DNA of 64,000 nt from Sorex araneus. Its lineage: Eukaryota > Chordata > Mammalia > Eulipotyphla > Soricidae. The translations under genes were made by a program, and so were the position numbers. The notes under the pieces were generated by a model, which worked only from the letters and a program-made list of their open reading frames with translations, was not told where the DNA came from and searched no databases. The DNA lies in contig NC_073313.1 of NCBI RefSeq assembly GCF_027595985.1, positions 102,845,552-102,909,551 of the forward strand, written 5' to 3'. Below are positions 44,910 to 56,934 of the stretch, one piece after another; position 1 is the first letter of the stretch; each line of letters begins with the position of its first letter.

Positions 44910-46285
44910 TTTTTTTAGGTCTGAGTGGAAAAGTTGGGGGTCAGAGAAAAGGATGAAACGGACCCAGAGACGCTGGTTTTCTTCTCGGGGAAAAAACGAA
45001 GAAAGGATGACGAGCACCCCCCACCCCCCCCAAATGCAAAAGTAGTTGTGGGAGTTGGCGTGGTTTTTTTTTGCGTGACTTGGGCCGCGTCGATTGTGTT
45101 TCCAACAAGTTTGAGTGTTTGGGTGATGTTGGCATAGTGATAGTCGAAAGTCGTCTGGAGCTGAAATTTTTTTAAGTACCTCCGAGAATGAGGAGTGGAG
45201 TTGTTCCTCAGGAATTACGTAGCGTCGTCGAAGACGCTTCTTTTATGGGCCCACGCTCATTTTTGCCTGTGTCTCTTCATACGGTATATAACGAGATTTA
45301 CATATGCCTCTGGGTCCTGTAATATGAAAATGTCGGAAAGCTTGTAAAGTAAATAAGAATAGGCATGTTAATATAACTGAAAAAAGCAGTTACCTCTAGT
45401 ATTAAAAGATGCGTAAGTAAGAAAAGAACGTGACCATTTCTTTCCCCACATTTCACATGGCATGTAATATCTACCTCAGCATAAAAAATAATTGAGATGA
45501 GAATTTGAAAAATGGGAGAACTATCTTCTCAAAATATGTAAAATCTATAGACTTAAATATCATGAAAATGTTTTTAAATGTCTAAGTGAATAATTATAGT
45601 TTGAAATACCATATTTGTACATTTGGGTATATATACATATATGTGGGGGGAAATTAAAGGAATTAGCCTCAAATGTAAGCAGTGAAGAACATGTACTGAC
45701 AATGTGTATGTTGTTTTTTAAATCTGTGTTCCATGTGCCTTTAGGTTTTGTGCAAACAGCATAACAGCTACAAAGTAACAACACATTTTCTTACAGTCCT
45801 TTAAATAGGTTGCCACAAAACTCCATTTTCTTTAGTCAACGGTAGATTTTTCTGTGGATTTTTGAAGGTGGTTACTATGCTACTTAAGCTATCGATGCAA
45901 TTCAACTGTTTAGAGTACTGTCCATAATTTAGTTCACGCAAAAGATTTTTAAAATTTTACCTGTATTTCAAAGTAATTGGGAAAATACCCCCCAAATTTT
46001 GAAACATGGAATAAACATGTAGGATTGAATATCTGTAATTTTGAATATTGCATAGCTGTAAGAATAATAAGATAATGCAATAAGCCAAATGTAATGAGAA
46101 AAGACATCAATACTATAAAAGACATCAACTATATGTAACTTGCAGAATGAATTTTGTCATGTTGGTATGATATATGAAAGAAAAAATATGGAAATATGCC
46201 TGACACTTTATTTATTGGAGATATAAATGTAACGAGATACAGGGTGGTTCACCATTTTACATTTTATGCTTTTCCATTCAAAAGA
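44910..46285. other. Downstream of CpG island; no feature recognised
   Basis: Probably first-intron DNA if P1 is active. Simple C-run near 45018-45030; otherwise AT-rich. Confidence 0.4.
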
Positions 46286-46288
46286 TCT

Positions 46289-46462
46289 TGGGGCAAGAAG
46301 GTGCAGTGATAGTGATAGGGGGCTTGCCTAGCCCGTGGCTCACCCATTCCATTCCCAGCAGCCCATACAGTTCCCCTGAGCCCTGTCAAGAGTGATTCCT
46401 AGGTGCAGAGCCATGTGTGAGCTCTGAGCAAGCCAATTGTGGCCCAAAAACAAACAAAAAAA
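46289..46462 (+). mobile_element. Diverged SINE
   Basis: CAGTGATAGTGATAGGGGGC head, TTCCCAGCAGCCCATACAGT and TGTGGCCCAAAAAC. Confidence 0.7.
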
Positions 46463-46642
46463 TCTTTGGGCTAGAGAGATAGTAATGGGCTTAAGGTGTT
46501 TACCAAGATTGCATTCACCCTACTTCCATTCAGGCATCACAGGGATCACTAGGAATGATCCCTGATTAACAGTGGGGTGTGGCGCATCCCTCCACATAAT
46601 AGCCTGTAGTAAGTCCTGAGCGCTTGAAGCAGATGGCTAAAG
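46463..46642 (+). mobile_element. Old SINE
   Basis: TTTGGGCTAGAGAGATAGTA head and GGGATCACTAGGAATGATCC body. Confidence 0.6.
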
Positions 46643-46934
46643 TCCCTCCTGTCTTATTGTGAAGAGAAAGTTTGCATTGCCTGCATTATAAGAAAATGAC
46701 ATAAAATTTCAGAAACATTGTAAAATCTTTTAAAATTAACTCACAAAAGATGGTAGACAAAATAGATACTCATTTACATAGAAAATGCTGGTATATTCTA
46801 GATATGGATAAAAATATGTTTAAAACATGTACCTTTATAACTACAGGGAAATATATATGATGCTTAGTAAATCCTTAGTAAATGTGAGAAATATTACTCA
46901 AAATACAATAAATGATGACTTATGATGTTGTTGT

Positions 46935-47112
46935 TTTTGGTAGGGGGCTTTTGGGCCATATCCAGCATTGCTCAGAGCTTACTCCTGGCTTTGTGCTCAG
47001 GAATCAGTCCTGGCAGGGCTCAGGGGAGCATATGCAGAGTTGAGGGTTAAATCTCTGTTGGCTTTGTGTAACGCAAGAGCCATACTTGCTTGTGCTATCT
47101 CTGGCACTGATC
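46935..47112 (-). mobile_element. Diverged SINE
   Basis: Inverted: TTGCTCAGAGCTTACTCCTG, GGGAGCATATG and TTGTGCTATCTCTGGCA. Confidence 0.75.
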
Positions 47113-47229
47113 CTACTTTGTTTTTTATGACATACACACACAAATCAGCTTGAGGATGAGTAATTTGAGAATTCTCCAGAAGGCTTCTCTGTATTTCTCA
47201 ACCTTGTGAAATGAGAAATTCAGGACTTG

Positions 47230-47330
47230 AGTGTCTGCAGTTCTGGTTCTGGTCACAAGATGGTGCTTGCTGGATTTCTTAAATTTTTTCAGGCATCCAT
47301 TTTTCATGAAGTGGACAAAGCCTTAAAGTA
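47230..47330. promoter_or_regulatory. CTCF-like motif region, copy 1
   Basis: TCACAAGATGGTGCT (47253-47267) resembles a decayed CTCF core. The surrounding 100 bases align with 53755-53855 (shared pyrimidine tract, CAGGCA and TTTTTATGAAGT-type boxes), so the site belongs to a duplicated segment. Confidence 0.4.
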
Positions 47331-47334
47331 TTTT

Positions 47335-48130
47335 ATATTTGTGTGTTATGAAAGCACGTAGGGTGTGATTAAATTTATTTATAGAAGTTTTATATGTCTA
47401 GCGGGACAAATGGAGAAAGGAATTATGTGACAGTTCAAAAATGTGGGTACAGGACTTAGCTTATAGAAGACACAAGGTATTTGTTAATTTCCTTCTCTCT
47501 GGTCCCCATCTCATAGTTTTCCTGAGAGAGATGATTTAAGCATCAACCCAAATAATATAACTGTGTCGCAGAGATAAATTTAATTAATAAAATCCAAAAA
47601 GGAAATAAATGTCTCATCGATATCACATGTCAGATTTCATCTTATTCCTGTTACCAAGTGGCATGGCTGCTAAGATTTTGGTAGGGAAGTTTCTGTAGGC
47701 CACTTCCATTAGACTTCCTTCCATGTCTCCTTTTGAACAAATGTGATTAGTATTAAAGGTTCACGTGACTAAGAAAATTGCTTGTGATTCTAGTTGGCAC
47801 CTGGAAAGGCAGTCTGAACAGCAAAAGTGTTGAGCAGCAGAGAAGACGGCTGAACAAGCAGTTGGAAAGATTTAAGATAACCAGATCACAGAACCAGACG
47901 CTCTACTGACCATCCATGTGACATTGAGTAAGATTCTTTCCGTATCATAAAATCTTTTTATGTTAAGAAAATGTTTATTATGCTTCCTGCTCTGCAACTA
48001 TTAACATTTTAAGTTGGAACTTATATTGCATCTTAAAATCATGTTAGATTGAGAATTTTAATTATTTTTTTTGCTCCTTGTTCTATATCAGTTTTGTACT
48101 TGCAAATCATAGCTTCTAATTTGGGGAAAG
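47335..48130. other. Mostly unique; one exon candidate at 47794-47927
   Basis: See the exon candidate; otherwise AT-rich sequence. Confidence 0.4.
47794..47927 (+). other. Exon-like segment (candidate non-coding exon)
   Basis: Bounded by GTGATTCTAG and GTAAGATTC, with a purine-rich interior such as GCAGCAGAGAAGACGGCTGA typical of splicing enhancers. Lies 3.1 kb downstream of P1 on the same strand. The upstream pyrimidine tract is weak. Confidence 0.25.
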
Positions 48131-48135
48131 TATCT

Positions 48136-48335
48136 CATGTGCTGAGTCGGAGAGATAGTATAGGGATTAATGTTCTGGCTTTTCAAGAACATAAATGCAG
48201 TTTGATCCCTGGCTACAACTAGGGGGCATCCTTGACACAAAGAGAAAGCTCTGAGCACTGAGCACTGCTGAGTATGACTGAAAAGTCAAAGAGACAGAGA
48301 CAGAGACAGACAGACAGACAGAGAAAGAGCAGAAA
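48136..48335 (+). mobile_element. Old SINE ending in (ACAG)n microsatellite
   Basis: TCGGAGAGATAGTATAGGGA head, TTTGATCCCTGGC, then (GACA/CAGA)n about 48291-48330. Confidence 0.6.
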
Positions 48336-48569
48336 AAGAATTTCATATGTTTAACACAAAATATGAAGAAATCCTGCAAGAGGCTGGCTGAGGTCCTAAC
48401 CAGTATCAGCTGACTCTCCAGTTCTTGACATTTATGCATAATTACTACTAATTAAATAGCAACGTTGCAAAAATTTCTTAATACAACCCACCTAAGGTTT
48501 TATAACTTAAATAGGGATCCGCATATATTCTTGGATGGTATTTTGTGGCCCAAATATATAGCTATTCAG

Positions 48570-48692
48570 ATGTAAAGACATGTGGGAAGCCTGTGTTTGA
48601 TTTCTAGGACCATATGGTCCCTGAGCACTTCCAGAAATGCCTCCTGGTACTGAGCCAGCAGTAACCCCTGAAGTCTTGGTCCCAGACATCAT
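48570..48692 (+). mobile_element. SINE, 5' truncated
   Basis: GACCATATGGTCCCTGAGCA and GAGCCAGCAGTAACCCCTGA. Confidence 0.7.
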
Positions 48693-49042
48693 CATTTTAA
48701 TGTGTTTATTAAGATTATTGTTGATATAATTGACATAATTATATGTTAAATGTGCATTTAAATTATATATTTAAATTGCATATATACTTACTATATATTC
48801 ACATTTTTGCATTGATTTAGCACTCTTAATAATTCTTTCCTAAAATGCATTACAGATCTGTGACTCCTAAATTTATGCTCTTGATGATATTGTTTATCCT
48901 GAATCAAACTGTGTCTGGGAGATCTTTGGTTGCTTTGAACAGAAAGAGCAGTAATGTCAGCTTAAGAAACATTAGAATATAACATTATTTCATGCTATTC
49001 CTTCTTGAGGAATTAAAAGACCCCAATTATCCAGTTATTCAC

Positions 49043-49366
49043 ATTTGAACAGCTCTACTTTTGCTTCACCTCCTCATACTTGAGAGAATATTTTAAAAAA
49101 TGTATGCAAATCAGCAGACTAAACATGTTCCTCACAGTTCAAAAGCTCTTTCCATGACATTCCCCTTCATATAGTACAATAAAAGTAACGCAGATGAGAT
49201 ATGAGATTTTGTTATCATCCTATTCAGTTTTTGTGCTTCTACCAAATATTTTCCACATCTCTAACCTTCTTCGACTGATCATGTTTACTCTTCTGATTTG
49301 CATACATCTTTCTTAAATATTCTCTCAAGTATGAGGAGGTGAAGCAGAAGTAGAGTTGTTCAAATT
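49043..49366. repeat. Long inverted repeat, arms about 85 bp
   Basis: Left arm 49043-49127 and right arm 49280-49366 are near-perfect reverse complements (about 6-8 mismatches by eye), separated by about 150 bases. Shared core TACTTGAGAGAATATTTTAA versus its complement TAAATATTCTCTCAAGTATG. No known family recognised. Confidence 0.85.
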
Positions 49367-49490
49367 TTAAATTTCTCTCTTCACTGATCAAGAAAAACCT
49401 CAAACGACCACTGCCTTCCAGTCTACCTATTCGAAAACTTCAAAGACATAAGTGTTACGATGCCTCAGTGACAAATCTTAAAATCCCAAG

Positions 49491-49662
49491 ATTGGGCTGG
49501 AGTGATAGTATTGTGGGTAAGGTGCTTACCTTCTCACAGCTGACCTGGATTCAATTCCCAGCTTCATATATGGTCCCCCTGATCCCACCAGGAATGATCT
49601 CTGAGCTCAGAGTTTCGAGAAAGCTCAGAGCACTGCCAGGCGTGGCTCAGTTTTTTTTTAAA
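49491..49662 (+). mobile_element. tRNA-derived SINE
   Basis: TTGGGCTGGAGTGATAGTAT to CACTGCCAGGCGTGGCTCAG. Confidence 0.82.
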
Positions 49663-49664
49663 TC

Positions 49665-50900
49665 CCAATATTGAGTTTGGCAACAAAAATCCAAAGAAGC
49701 ATCCATGCCTTGTATTCAGATACTTCATTGGAATAATTGTAATATTATAACATAGTTATTCTCTTGTCTCTTGAAGAATGAATGATGACTTCTTTCTTTA
49801 GAGTTCTCAGTGCAGACAGTTTTCTTTCTCTTTTTACATACAGTAAGAACAGTGTCATAACTCAGTTCTCTTTCATTAAATCAGAAAAGTCAGAGGACTC
49901 ATGTTTATAGACATAGAAATTATGTGTACCTGGTCATTGTGATAATGGGTGGAGCTGCTGGGGCCTTGCCATTTACACTTTAAAATAGTTTTTTTTTAAA
50001 TTCAGCATGATATTTTGAGTCATAACCCTCAGAATAATTGCCCATTCATAGTATATAGTTTTTGTTAGCACTCTGAGAAATAAGACCTCACTGTTAAAGG
50101 CAATAAGAAATCTGAATTTAAAATTTTAATTTCTTCACTATTTTGTGAGCAAAGAGATAAATGAGGATCAAAATGTAATTTCCCAGAGTGAATTAGCAAC
50201 TGTAAACAACAAAACACAAGATCAAGTAGCTGATCAATGAGTGAGGGTGGATTGAAATGGGCTCTAGTAAGCATAAAGAATTTTTAGCAGCTGTCTAGAA
50301 ATTGCCATATCTGAAATGGAAGTTACTGCCAGAAACTGCAACACAAATGAGATATGTCATAACTAATTTTGACAAGTGAATGGTATCGTACAGATATGTG
50401 ATATCTGTGGTTAGCAAAAAACATGATGCAAAACATATTTTTGGTATGGGAATATGAATGTATATAAGAGACGAAAAGTTAATAAACAAGTATGGCAGTG
50501 ACTGAAGATTATTGAGTTACACATTGCTTGAAGTTAGATGTATTCACTGGAAAGAGAAGATTATAGTCATCAATTTCAGTCGAGTTACATATACTGGTTT
50601 CCTCACAGTCTGAAGGTGGATGACATCATACTTAAGCCAAAAAGACAGTGAGTACTGATGCAGAGAGAACATATCCTCCCGTTTGAAATTCAAAAAGACT
50701 TGTTTTGATTTCATCCTGCTCTCTTCCCTGCTTTCTGATCTAGCTCATAAAAGAGTACCCATTTCCTCATTCTCTTGCCAGCTGTTCATTCATTGTATCA
50801 TTTCTTTCTATATTTATTAAGAAGTTAAATTAATTATAGAAATGAAATTTCACTGCTATGTTTTCATCTATGATTATTAGAGAAGGTGAATATTTATTAT
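49665..50900. other. Unique AT-rich DNA
   Basis: No feature recognised. Confidence 0.5.
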
Positions 50901-50904
50901 GCAC

Positions 50905-51045
50905 TGTTCAGTTTTTTAAATTTTTAATATAATTTTTAAAAATTGGGCACTGTGATTTACAAAGTCATTGACAGTAATTTCAGACATACAGAGTTCAAAC
51001 TCCAGTCCCACCACCAGTGTCCACATCCTTCAATCAGTTTTTTTA
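50905..51045 (-). mobile_element. Reverse-strand L1 3' end
   Basis: ATTTACAAAGTCATTGACAG and CAGTCCCACCACCAGTGTCC match the inverted L1 3' UTR also seen near 9610-9680. Confidence 0.7.
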
Positions 51046-51049
51046 CTTC

Positions 51050-51950
51050 ATGTTTGAGTTTTGAAGAGCCCCAGTGAATAGAAACTTCCTACTCCATTAA
51101 AAAATAATGAAATGATTGATATAAGACAATTAAGTTGCACATCAGAACTAATACATCAATTTTTGTATAGGGGGAATTTAAATCTCAGAGTAGTTGTTTA
51201 TTCTTAGATTCAAATTACCCTGATGTCATGTAAAGCATCAGACATTCTTTACATTACGCTGTCTGGTTCATGGAAAATTAAATTTAGGGAGCTGGGAAAA
51301 ATTATTCCTTAGGAATATTGTGAATTGGCTATCTTTGACTTTGCTCATTGTTTTAGCTTTGGAATTTATCATAGTAATTTCTAAAAAGCAACTTTGGAGA
51401 TATTTTAAATCAAAAGTAGGATTGGCAAGCTGTATTTTCAAGTTGGTTTGTTGTGCGTTTTCTAGAAATAGTTTTAATTTTTTGTATATTCAGATACATA
51501 TATCTTTAAGGTTTTGGTTTAAGTTTCATATTTAGAAATCACTTTTCTTCAAAATGTGAGGAAACATTCTGTAGGACAAATTACTGCACAGGGGAATAAG
51601 CTGGGGTATATTCATGGCCCAGAGGCAGAAGCATTAAGTTTGCAGCAATTTATTTCTACAAAAATAACATTAATTCGCGGAAAACACAAACACAAGATTT
51701 TAGCACACAAACAAAATCTTAGCTTGTCGATTTTAATGAATCTTTACCTGTTGAACCTTAAACTCTTTGTGCTAACATAGAACCATAAAGGCAAATCAAT
51801 TATGTAGCAAGATATTTTGTCACTGGATCTTTATGGTACAATAAAGAGATTTCTTTAACTTTTCAGGAAATTGCCTATCCCTATAGTTTCACTGGAAACG
51901 ACAGGACAGACACGTGTTGTCATCTCACTCACAAGTCCTTTTAAAATGAA
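51050..51950. other. Unique DNA upstream of promoter copy P2
   Basis: No feature recognised. Confidence 0.45.
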
Positions 51951-51971
51951 TGTTTTCCCCTTTAAGTGATT

Positions 51972-52142
51972 TCAGTTTAACTTGGCGAATCTCCTCCCTC
52001 GAATTGAGGGAAAGGCCCCCAGCTTTCCCCTTCGCTGGGAGGAGGCGGAGCATCCTCCTAAAGCTTGGAAGTGATCTTTGCGTGGCCAGTCTTGGGGGAG
52101 GGGCTGCATTTCTGGAGGCTGCAGCTGACAAGAAGCTTCAAG
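51972..52142 (+). promoter_or_regulatory. Promoter/first-exon copy P2
   Basis: Aligns with P1 and P3: TTTAACTTGGCGAATCTCCT upstream, GC box GGAGGAGGCGGAGCATC, core CGTGGCCAGTCTTGGGGGAG, then GCTGCAGCTGACAAGAAGC and the donor TTCAAG/GTAATG (GT at 52143-52144). It is CpG-poor compared with P1. A second match to P1 is GTGATCAGATTACA at 52342-52355 versus 44831-44844. It may be an alternative first exon or a dead duplicate. Confidence 0.6.
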
Positions 52143-52359
52143 GTAATGGCTGTCTTAAAGCTAGTTATTTTCTGGGAATTTTGTTCGGGATTTAGTTTAA
52201 CAGTGAAAAAAATAGAGGTGGTTGTGTCGGATAGATGGGATTGGAATATGGTTTTGAGAAATCGCTATTCTTGTGACAGGATCGATCCCCTGAAAATTTA
52301 CTTTCTCCCTATATTTTTTTGAAGTCCACAGTGTGGGAATGGGTGATCAGATTACAGCT

Positions 52360-53750
52360 TCTAAATTAAGACTAAAGTAAGGAATGCCGTTCATGTAAAA
52401 TTTTTACATGACATTCCATGTTTCTGTGTTTGTACAGATTTGGGGTTTATTTAAACACTAATCTACAGAAAAATAGCTGATAGTAAATTTAAACACACGG
52501 AATGATTGACACAACAAACAGATGTAAATGAACCTCATTCAGAGATGCTATTCAGTGGTAACGTTTCTTTAAAAATAGGCATTTTCTTTAGAAGAAAACT
52601 AGACTTGCATGTTAACATTCAGCATCTCTGGAGTGTTCTGATTCCTGGTGATTTTTAAAAAAACATTTTTAACCAGTTTCAGGATTTTTTACAACAATTG
52701 CTTTATTTCATGATCATTCATATAATTAAAAGAGAAAATGTAGTTAAGTATCACACCCACTTGATTTAGACACACAAAACATTTATAGACATGTAGATAG
52801 GACAAACATAACTCCCTTCTCTTTTGCTGATACTGGAAATCTTCCTGGACCTCATCAAGAGCCATAGCTGGTTGCTGTGTGTTGGCTACAGTCCTGTGTG
52901 TGTCCTCCTTGTAACTCATTCTTTCAGAGCACAGGTAGGGCTGGTGCTACAGAACCTTTTTTCCCCTACATTTTTTTAGGTTTAAGAGTGAGATAAATGA
53001 TTTCATTTATTTCTCATAGCAGTTTAAAATAGATTATGTAGCATGTTGTGTTCGTAGAATTGAATAGTACATAGCTGATAGACACGTGATTCAGTGAAAA
53101 AAAGCAAATTAAAGCATGAAAATTACTCTTTTATGTCCGATAAAGATAAAGGGTTGCTTTAAAATTTTAAATGCATGGAAAATGCAAAACCCTTCTATAG
53201 GAATATTTTTGTGGTTGCAAAGAGAAAATAGGCTTCACTTTCTCTAATTAAATATAATTAATAACTTATATTTAATCATAAATTTGTATTAAAATCAACC
53301 TCAAAAGAAAGTTTGATATCAAAAATTGCCAATTAAAGGTTAAATTCCATTTGAAGTGATTCATAAACAATAATATTGAAAATATTCATTGACATGTAAA
53401 ACTAATTCTGTCCATGTGCTTGAGTGTGGCGAGTGTGATTTGAAATAATATGGACTGCTGTATCTATGTAAAGAGAAAATTTGGGAAAATACATAGAAAA
53501 CTATTACTTACGTTTTACAACAGCAATTTCTTTTTATAAACCTCTCCACTTTTTTGTAAACATGATATTTTTTCACTGTATTAGAAGTAAGACATTAACA
53601 TCCAGTTTTGGTATGATCCATAACAAAACACTAAATTTGTACGTGGTATGTTCTAGAAATCTAAGAAAACTGCTGGCTTGGCAGGAGGATGTGGTTCCCA
53701 CCCTCCTCATGTTGTAACAAGAGGAGGTTGTAACAAGATGCACCTGGTTG
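52360..53750. other. Unique AT-rich DNA
   Basis: Short GTTGTAACAAGA-type repeats near 53711-53762; otherwise nothing. Confidence 0.45.
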
Positions 53751-53754
53751 TTAA

Positions 53755-53855
53755 CAAGATGCATTTCCAACTTTGATCACAAGGTGGCGCTTGTCAGGTT
53801 TTCCAGATTTTCTCCAGGCAATTATTTTTATGAAGTAAGGCGTGAAATGTATTTT
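53755..53855. promoter_or_regulatory. CTCF-like motif region, copy 2
   Basis: TCACAAGGTGGCGCT (53777-53791) matches the CTCF core at about 13 of 15 positions (from memory of the consensus). It lies 1.6 kb after P2; copy 1 lies 2.6 kb after P1. Confidence 0.5.
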
Positions 53856-53979
53856 GTTTTATAAGACTGTGAGGCAGCAAGTACAGTATGACTGCAGTGA
53901 AGCTGAAAAAAGGTTTTCTAGAAGAAAAAGTCTTAAACAATGACTGATGTGAGAATTCAAATATAAAGCAAATTTTAAA

Positions 53980-54162
53980 CAGGAGCCATGGATATAGTAA
54001 AGCACTTGGGATTCATCCCTGGTACCACATGGCTCTTGAGCATCACTAGGTGTAGGTCCTGAGCTCCCAGACTCCCTTGTTCGTCCCCTGGTACTCCGAT
54101 AGAACTCAGAACTGAATCCTTGGGCTCTAGCACTGAACTGCCAGCTGAAGAGGCTAATGCCA
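53980..54162 (+). mobile_element. Old SINE
   Basis: GGAGCCATGGATATAGTAAA head, TACCACATGGCTCTTGAGCA and AGGTGTAGGTCCTGAGC. Confidence 0.5.
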
Positions 54163-54374
54163 CAATATTTTAAATTAGCAAGGCATATATTTGAGTGTTA
54201 AAGAGTGGTATATTTTATAAAGAAATTTTGGAAATGGCTCTGATGTCTTATGGAAAACTTGTAAGTCAGAACCAACTGGCTGACTCTCCAGACATCCTTG
54301 AATACTACCCTATACGTTAAGTATGTGTCCTTGACCTGCTTTATAAATCTGTCTCATAAGGTCATCAACTTTTG

Positions 54375-54545
54375 CGTTTTACTGGGACTCCACCTCTGGT
54401 GGTGCTCTGGGCTTAGCCTTGACTTTACTTTCAGGGATCACTCCTCATGGGGCTTTAGGAACCACGTGGGGTTCTGGGGATCCAACCTGGATGAGCTGCA
54501 TGCAAAGAATGTACCCTACATGCTGTCCCGTCTCTCCAGAAATAT
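54375..54545 (-). mobile_element. Diverged SINE
   Basis: TGGTGGTGCTCTGGGCTTAG, CAGGGATCACTCCTCATGGG and ATGCTGTCCCGTCTCTCCAG. Confidence 0.75.
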
Positions 54546-54559
54546 AAGCTCCTCATCTA

Positions 54560-55400
54560 AATGAGGTAATCACATCATTGTCTGAGGTCAGAGAACATAG
54601 AGCCTCATATCTAGCTGCCTTAAAGCAACATTGAGGGCTTTAAAAAAATTAAAAATTATTCTAGAATAAACCCCAAGAGTCCCTAAAGTATCAAAATACC
54701 CAGTAAGCAAAATCTATCCTTGATATAGTCCAGATAAACATACACACTTGTATACACTTTTTAATTTCATTGTATAGACTTACATAAATACTAAATTAAG
54801 GTCTATATACTGGGGCATTAAAGAAGTACCTACGTTTAATTTCTCAAACTATAATACATTTCTTTAGTGCCCAGTATTTAGATTATTTGCATACAATCCA
54901 TATTGTCACTGTTCTCCTCATTGAAAAAGAAATTCTTTTGAATATTCTCTTTTCTTTTAGCCTTTTCTTTAAATTTCCTTCTAAAATCATCCATTAAAAT
55001 TTATGTAGATTTCCCTTACTTAGAAAGATATGTACACACTAGGAAACTGCCCAGTAGCCTTCAAGCAGTGGAGTCCTCTAATATCACTTTTTTTATAGTC
55101 AGAGATCAAAAGATTTTTCTGGATCAATCAGATTCTCTGACTAGTGCCTGGTCCATATTAAGATATTCAGTCAGTGGTTCATTTTAAACTTTTCTTCTTT
55201 CCACCCTCCTTCATATCCATATCCACTCTTTTCTATGCACATAGGTGGCAAGTCAACTTAAAAACTATTTTTAACTTGTAACATATTTTGATCCCTGGTA
55301 CTAGTAATAGTTGTTCTTTCAGTCTAGTAACAAGATAACTGGATTCCAAACTGATGTCTCTATATGAAGTTTGAGTTCTTAATAACCTTGCCATCATACT
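54560..55400. other. Unique AT-rich DNA
   Basis: No feature recognised. Confidence 0.5.
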
Positions 55401-55419
55401 TATTTAAGAATGGAGGCAG

Positions 55420-55600
55420 GGGGGCTGAAGCGATAGCACAGTGGGTAGGGTGTTTGTTTTTCACACGGCCGACCAGGGTTCGAATCCCAGCATCCCATAT
55501 GGTCCCCTGAGCACCGCCAGGAGTAATTCCTGAATGTAGAGCCAGGAGTAACCCCTGTGCATCTCTGGGTGTGACCCAAAAAGCAAAAAAAAAAAAAAAA
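55420..55600 (+). mobile_element. Young SINE
   Basis: GGGGCTGAAGCGATAGCACA to GTGTGACCCAAAAAGC and a long A-run; AAGAATGGAGGCAGG and AAGAATGCAGGCAGG flank it. Confidence 0.93.
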
Positions 55601-55611
55601 AAGAATGCAGG

Positions 55612-55716
55612 CAGGGCTCTTGCTCTACACGTGTCCTACTCCCTGGCATTCCATATGGGTCCCAGAGCCCCACTAGCAGTCAGCCCTGAGCACAGAGCTA
55701 GGATAGGCACAAAAGA
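55612..55716 (+). mobile_element. SINE, 5' truncated
   Basis: CCCTGGCATTCCATATGGGT and CAGCCCTGAGCACAGAGC. Confidence 0.65.
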
Positions 55717-55719
55717 ATA

Positions 55720-56930
55720 ATCTGAAATTTAGACAGTGCGTATTAGTCTGTTGTATGTTCCCATTAAAGAACTGATACTGATACATACCTTTTATATAGT
55801 GTGTTCACAGGAAGTATTTTATTTCAACTTGGATCTTGACCGATGGGGGTCTCAAAGAATAACTTGGGGTAGGGTGGGAACAAGAAGGGTATTATTTTAT
55901 AAAATTTCCAAGGCAGATAGTTTTTTTTCTCTTAATAATCCAAGAAGAACACTGGAATTTTGATCCTTGTACTTCAAAATTCAGAAGTACATTCTGCTCT
56001 TCCTTTGTTCAAATGAACATTCAAATCTTTATTTGCTCCTGAGATGGTTGTGTGGCCCTCATCTAATTTTATTTAGTTTTATTATGTTTAATATGTTTTT
56101 CATTATCCTGAGTCTAGATTCCCAAGCAACTTTATCCATTGGCACTGTGTGACTCTCAGAATTAGCAAGGAAGTAAAACATCTTTAAACATGGAAAAGTT
56201 AAGCTTGTGACCTCTAGGCTCCTGGTACTTTTCCCTTTTTTACCCTCTGTAACATTCATATATCTTTGACAAATGATTATAGTGTCCTTTTGGCCCTAGC
56301 AATGATGTGCTCTCTAACTTTGCATATTTTTACATGGGATGCTCAGATTTCTTCTGATACATTTTCTCTACATATTATCTGACAGCCTATAAATATTAAT
56401 AATAAGAGGCTATATTTTATAGTCATTTATGTCTATGCATCAAGGGGTCATTGAATATTTTAACTGTCAATTTGTGTTACCAGTGCTCTTGACCTTTAGG
56501 AGTGTACTATGTGGACCCTTTTAACAATTTTACATGAGCCTATTGCATTAAGATATTGAAATTTACTTATCTACAACTGTTGCTTCTAATGCTGTTTGGT
56601 TTCTGCTTTCTCATTGCGGATGTATTCTCATCCAGATCTCTATCTCTTTATCATAACTCCTGAATTCTGTGCTCTGCTTGAATTCTGTGTTCTTCCTCTG
56701 CATCTGCTCATATAGTCGAGTGGCAAAATTGGTATATTCCTCACATTTTTTTCCTGACCTGGTTTCTCTCTCTCTAGTATTACATTTCCCAGAATGTCAT
56801 ATAAGTGGAACAATACTATGTATACTTTTACGTATGCCTTTTCTCACTGAGCATGGTTTTTCTGGTCTTTACCCATATTGTTTCATGTCAATAGTTGAGT
56901 ATAAATTAGAGGCAGCATTTTATTCTAAAA
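55720..56930. other. No gene; possible old L1/MER remnant near 56690-56900
   Basis: CATATAAGTGGAACAATACT and CTCACTGAGCATGG resemble old interspersed-repeat 3' regions; not assigned. Confidence 0.4.
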
Positions 56931-56934
56931 GTTG

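Noticed and set aside
44091..45017. 308-codon minus-strand frame across the CpG island
   Set aside because: Stop-poor frames are expected in GC-rich DNA; Arg/Ala/Ser/Pro-rich low-complexity product, no domain, opposite to the splice-donor direction. The plus-strand frame 44417-44833 is rejected for the same reason.
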